Of a stretch of DNA of 23,659 nucleotides, positions 22,629 through 23,659 are shown piece by piece. Position 1 is the first letter of the stretch; every line of letters begins with the position of its first letter. The notes beneath the pieces were generated by a model. It made no database searches. It was not told the origin of the DNA and saw nothing but the letters and a program-made list of their open reading frames with translations. The stretch is from Candidatus Limnocylindrales bacterium. GTDB taxonomy: Bacteria; Chloroflexota; Limnocylindria; Limnocylindrales; CSP1-4. The position numbers and the translations under genes are program-made. The DNA lies in assembly GCA_031292335.1 (NCBI GenBank), contig JARLHH010000159.1:1-23659 (forward strand), written 5' to 3'.

Positions 22629-22634
22629 CACAAT
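22629..22634 (+). promoter_or_regulatory. -10-like CACAAT before the HD hydrolase ATG
   Basis: CACAAT followed by CCCCGC and ATG 22641; no SD. Hexamer-to-start distance is 6 nt. The CATCCCCGC/AATCCCCGC context resembles that before GTG 13523. Confidence 0.4.
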
Positions 22635-22640
22635 CCCCGC

Positions 22641-23659
22641 ATGCGACCGGCCCGCTTTGCCGCCGTCAACCTGATCAGTGACCCGATCCACGGCTACATC
22701 GAGCTGACCAAGCGGCTCTCCGCGACGGCGGCACGGTCGGCGGGCCTGCCGGAAGAGCAGACCGCCGAGGAAGACCTCCTCGACACGATCTGGCTGCAGC
22801 GCCTGCGCAGGATCAGCCAGCTTCAGAGCGCGCGCTGGGTCTTCCCGACGGCGGAGCACTCGCGGTTCACGCACGGCCTCGGGGTCATGCACGAAGCGGG
22901 ACTCTGGGCGCGCCAGCTCTACCCGTCGCTCGCCGAGTCCCTCGTCACCGCCGAGCCGGGCGAGTCCGTGCCGTCCGAGGGGCTGGTGGTGGAGACGCTC
23001 CGCGTCGCGGGACTGCTCCACGACGTGGGGCACGGTCCGTTCGCGCACTTCTACGACGAGCACGTGCTGCAGGCCTTCCCCGCCCCCGCCGACGCCCGAC
23101 GCGCCGGCGCGAAGGCGCTCACGCACGAGGACCTCTCGCAGCTGATCGTTACGCAGGAGCTGGGGCCGCTCATCCGGGGCCTGCGTCGCGCACCCGGCGG
23201 CGTGCCCGGACGGGATGCCATGGGGCAGGCGGAGGCGATCGATCCCGCCTGGGTGGCGTTCCTCATCTCGAAGCCGCCCCTCGGCGACGCGGCGATGCCG
23301 CTCTGGGTCCGCTGGCTCCAGCCGCTCCTCTCCGGGGTCTTCACGGTCGACAACCTGGACTACGTCCGCCGCGACGCCTACTTCACGGGCGTCTCCGCCG
23401 GGCCGGTGGACGCGGAGCGGCTGCGGCGCTACGCGTTCATCTCCGAACGCGGCCTCACCCTCTACGAGTCGGGCCTCAGCGCCCTCGAGATGTTCCTGAC
23501 GGCGCGCCTCTTCATGTACCAGCAGGTCTACTTCCACCGGGCGGTTCGCGGAATCGACCTCGATCTCGCGACGGTCTTCGCGACGTCGATCGCGGCGCTC
23601 TTCGGCGAGGGCTCGCCGGCGGAGGACCTGGCCGGCTTCGCCGACCTCGACGAGTACGC
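22641..23659 (+). CDS. HD-domain phosphohydrolase, dNTPase/SAMHD1-like (partial, runs off right edge)
   Basis: 339 codons are visible with no stop. Recognised by the order of HD-domain motifs: NLISDPIHGYIELT at the N-terminus, RISQLQSARWVFPTAEHSRFTHGLG (metal His78), LLHDVGHGPFAH (H127-D128, followed by catalytic H131), HEDLS, and FTVDNLDYVRRDAYFTGV carrying the fourth metal Asp near 237. This is the pattern of the COG1078-type relatives of dGTPase and SAMHD1, which hydrolyse (d)NTPs or related nucleotides. All metal-site residues are in place, so it is probably active. The ATG at 22641 is 23 nt after the WYL gene. The C-terminal part is missing from the window. Confidence 0.9.
   Translation, partial: MRPARFAAVNLISDPIHGYIELTKRLSATAARSAGLPEEQTAEEDLLDTIWLQRLRRISQLQSARWVFPTAEHSRFTHGLGVMHEAGLWARQLYPSLAESLVTAEPGESVPSEGLVVETLRVAGLLHDVGHGPFAHFYDEHVLQAFPAPADARRAGAKALTHEDLSQLIVTQELGPLIRGLRRAPGGVPGRDAMGQAEAIDPAWVAFLISKPPLGDAAMPLWVRWLQPLLSGVFTVDNLDYVRRDAYFTGVSAGPVDAERLRRYAFISERGLTLYESGLSALEMFLTARLFMYQQVYFHRAVRGIDLDLATVFATSIAALFGEGSPAEDLAGFADLDEY

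Overview
This window is GC-rich (roughly 70% by eye), gene-dense bacterial DNA. It has short intergenic gaps, many GTG starts and many 4-nt stop/start overlaps (ATGA or GTGA). I see no insertion sequence, phage gene, CRISPR array, tRNA or rRNA, so it reads as ordinary chromosome. The gene set (b6-type split cytochrome b complex with a GltD-like flavoprotein, YkoE-type thiamine ECF transporter, HTH-GAF-GGDEF regulator, WYL regulator, several apparently leaderless genes) suggests a high-GC Chloroflexota, perhaps near Limnocylindria. This is inference from gene content; an actinobacterial relative cannot be excluded.

Layout. (1) Positions 1-4890, minus strand: an electron-transfer operon, read right to left: NAD(P)H-type flavin/iron-sulfur oxidoreductase, cytochrome b6-like subunit, subunit IV-like subunit, Rieske protein, and a membrane-anchored cytochrome c fused to a cupredoxin domain that runs off the left edge. 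(2) 5194-6639, plus: a coiled-coil protein of unknown function behind a good sigma70-type promoter. (3) 6646-11256, minus: a TPP riboswitch followed by thiamine pyrophosphokinase and YkoE-YkoD-YkoC (an ECF transporter for thiamine or its pyrimidine precursor), then a PIG-L deacetylase. (4) 11298-13236: a HAD phosphatase diverging from a YbaK-type tRNA-editing protein that is coupled to a small beta-repeat protein. (5) 13309-14543: promoter, possible 55-codon leader ORF, a GIDE-like membrane protein, a small membrane protein and a strong inverted repeat. (6) 14644-17607: a 987-aa protein with an N-terminal MerR/excisionase-type HTH, four GAF-like domains and an intact GGDEF domain with an I-site. 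(7) 17632-20304, minus: a polar amino-acid ABC transporter (binding lipoprotein, permease, ATPase). (8) 20408-23659, plus: a five-helix membrane protein, a WYL regulator and an HD phosphohydrolase cut by the right edge.

How it works together. The first operon should oxidise menaquinol and pass electrons through the Rieske centre and cytochrome c to copper or haem acceptors. The flavoprotein suggests an extra exchange of electrons with NAD(P)H or ferredoxin. The thiamine cluster is a self-contained, TPP-controlled salvage unit. The most notable points are the combination of a b6-type conserved Cys with the flavin/FeS gene, the start-codon puzzle of the thiamine pyrophosphokinase (SD inside a 10-bp hairpin, no ATG/GTG/TTG at the right place), several starts lying 6-8 nt after a -10-like hexamer (probable leaderless mRNAs), and the DNA-binding-domain/diguanylate-cyclase fusion.
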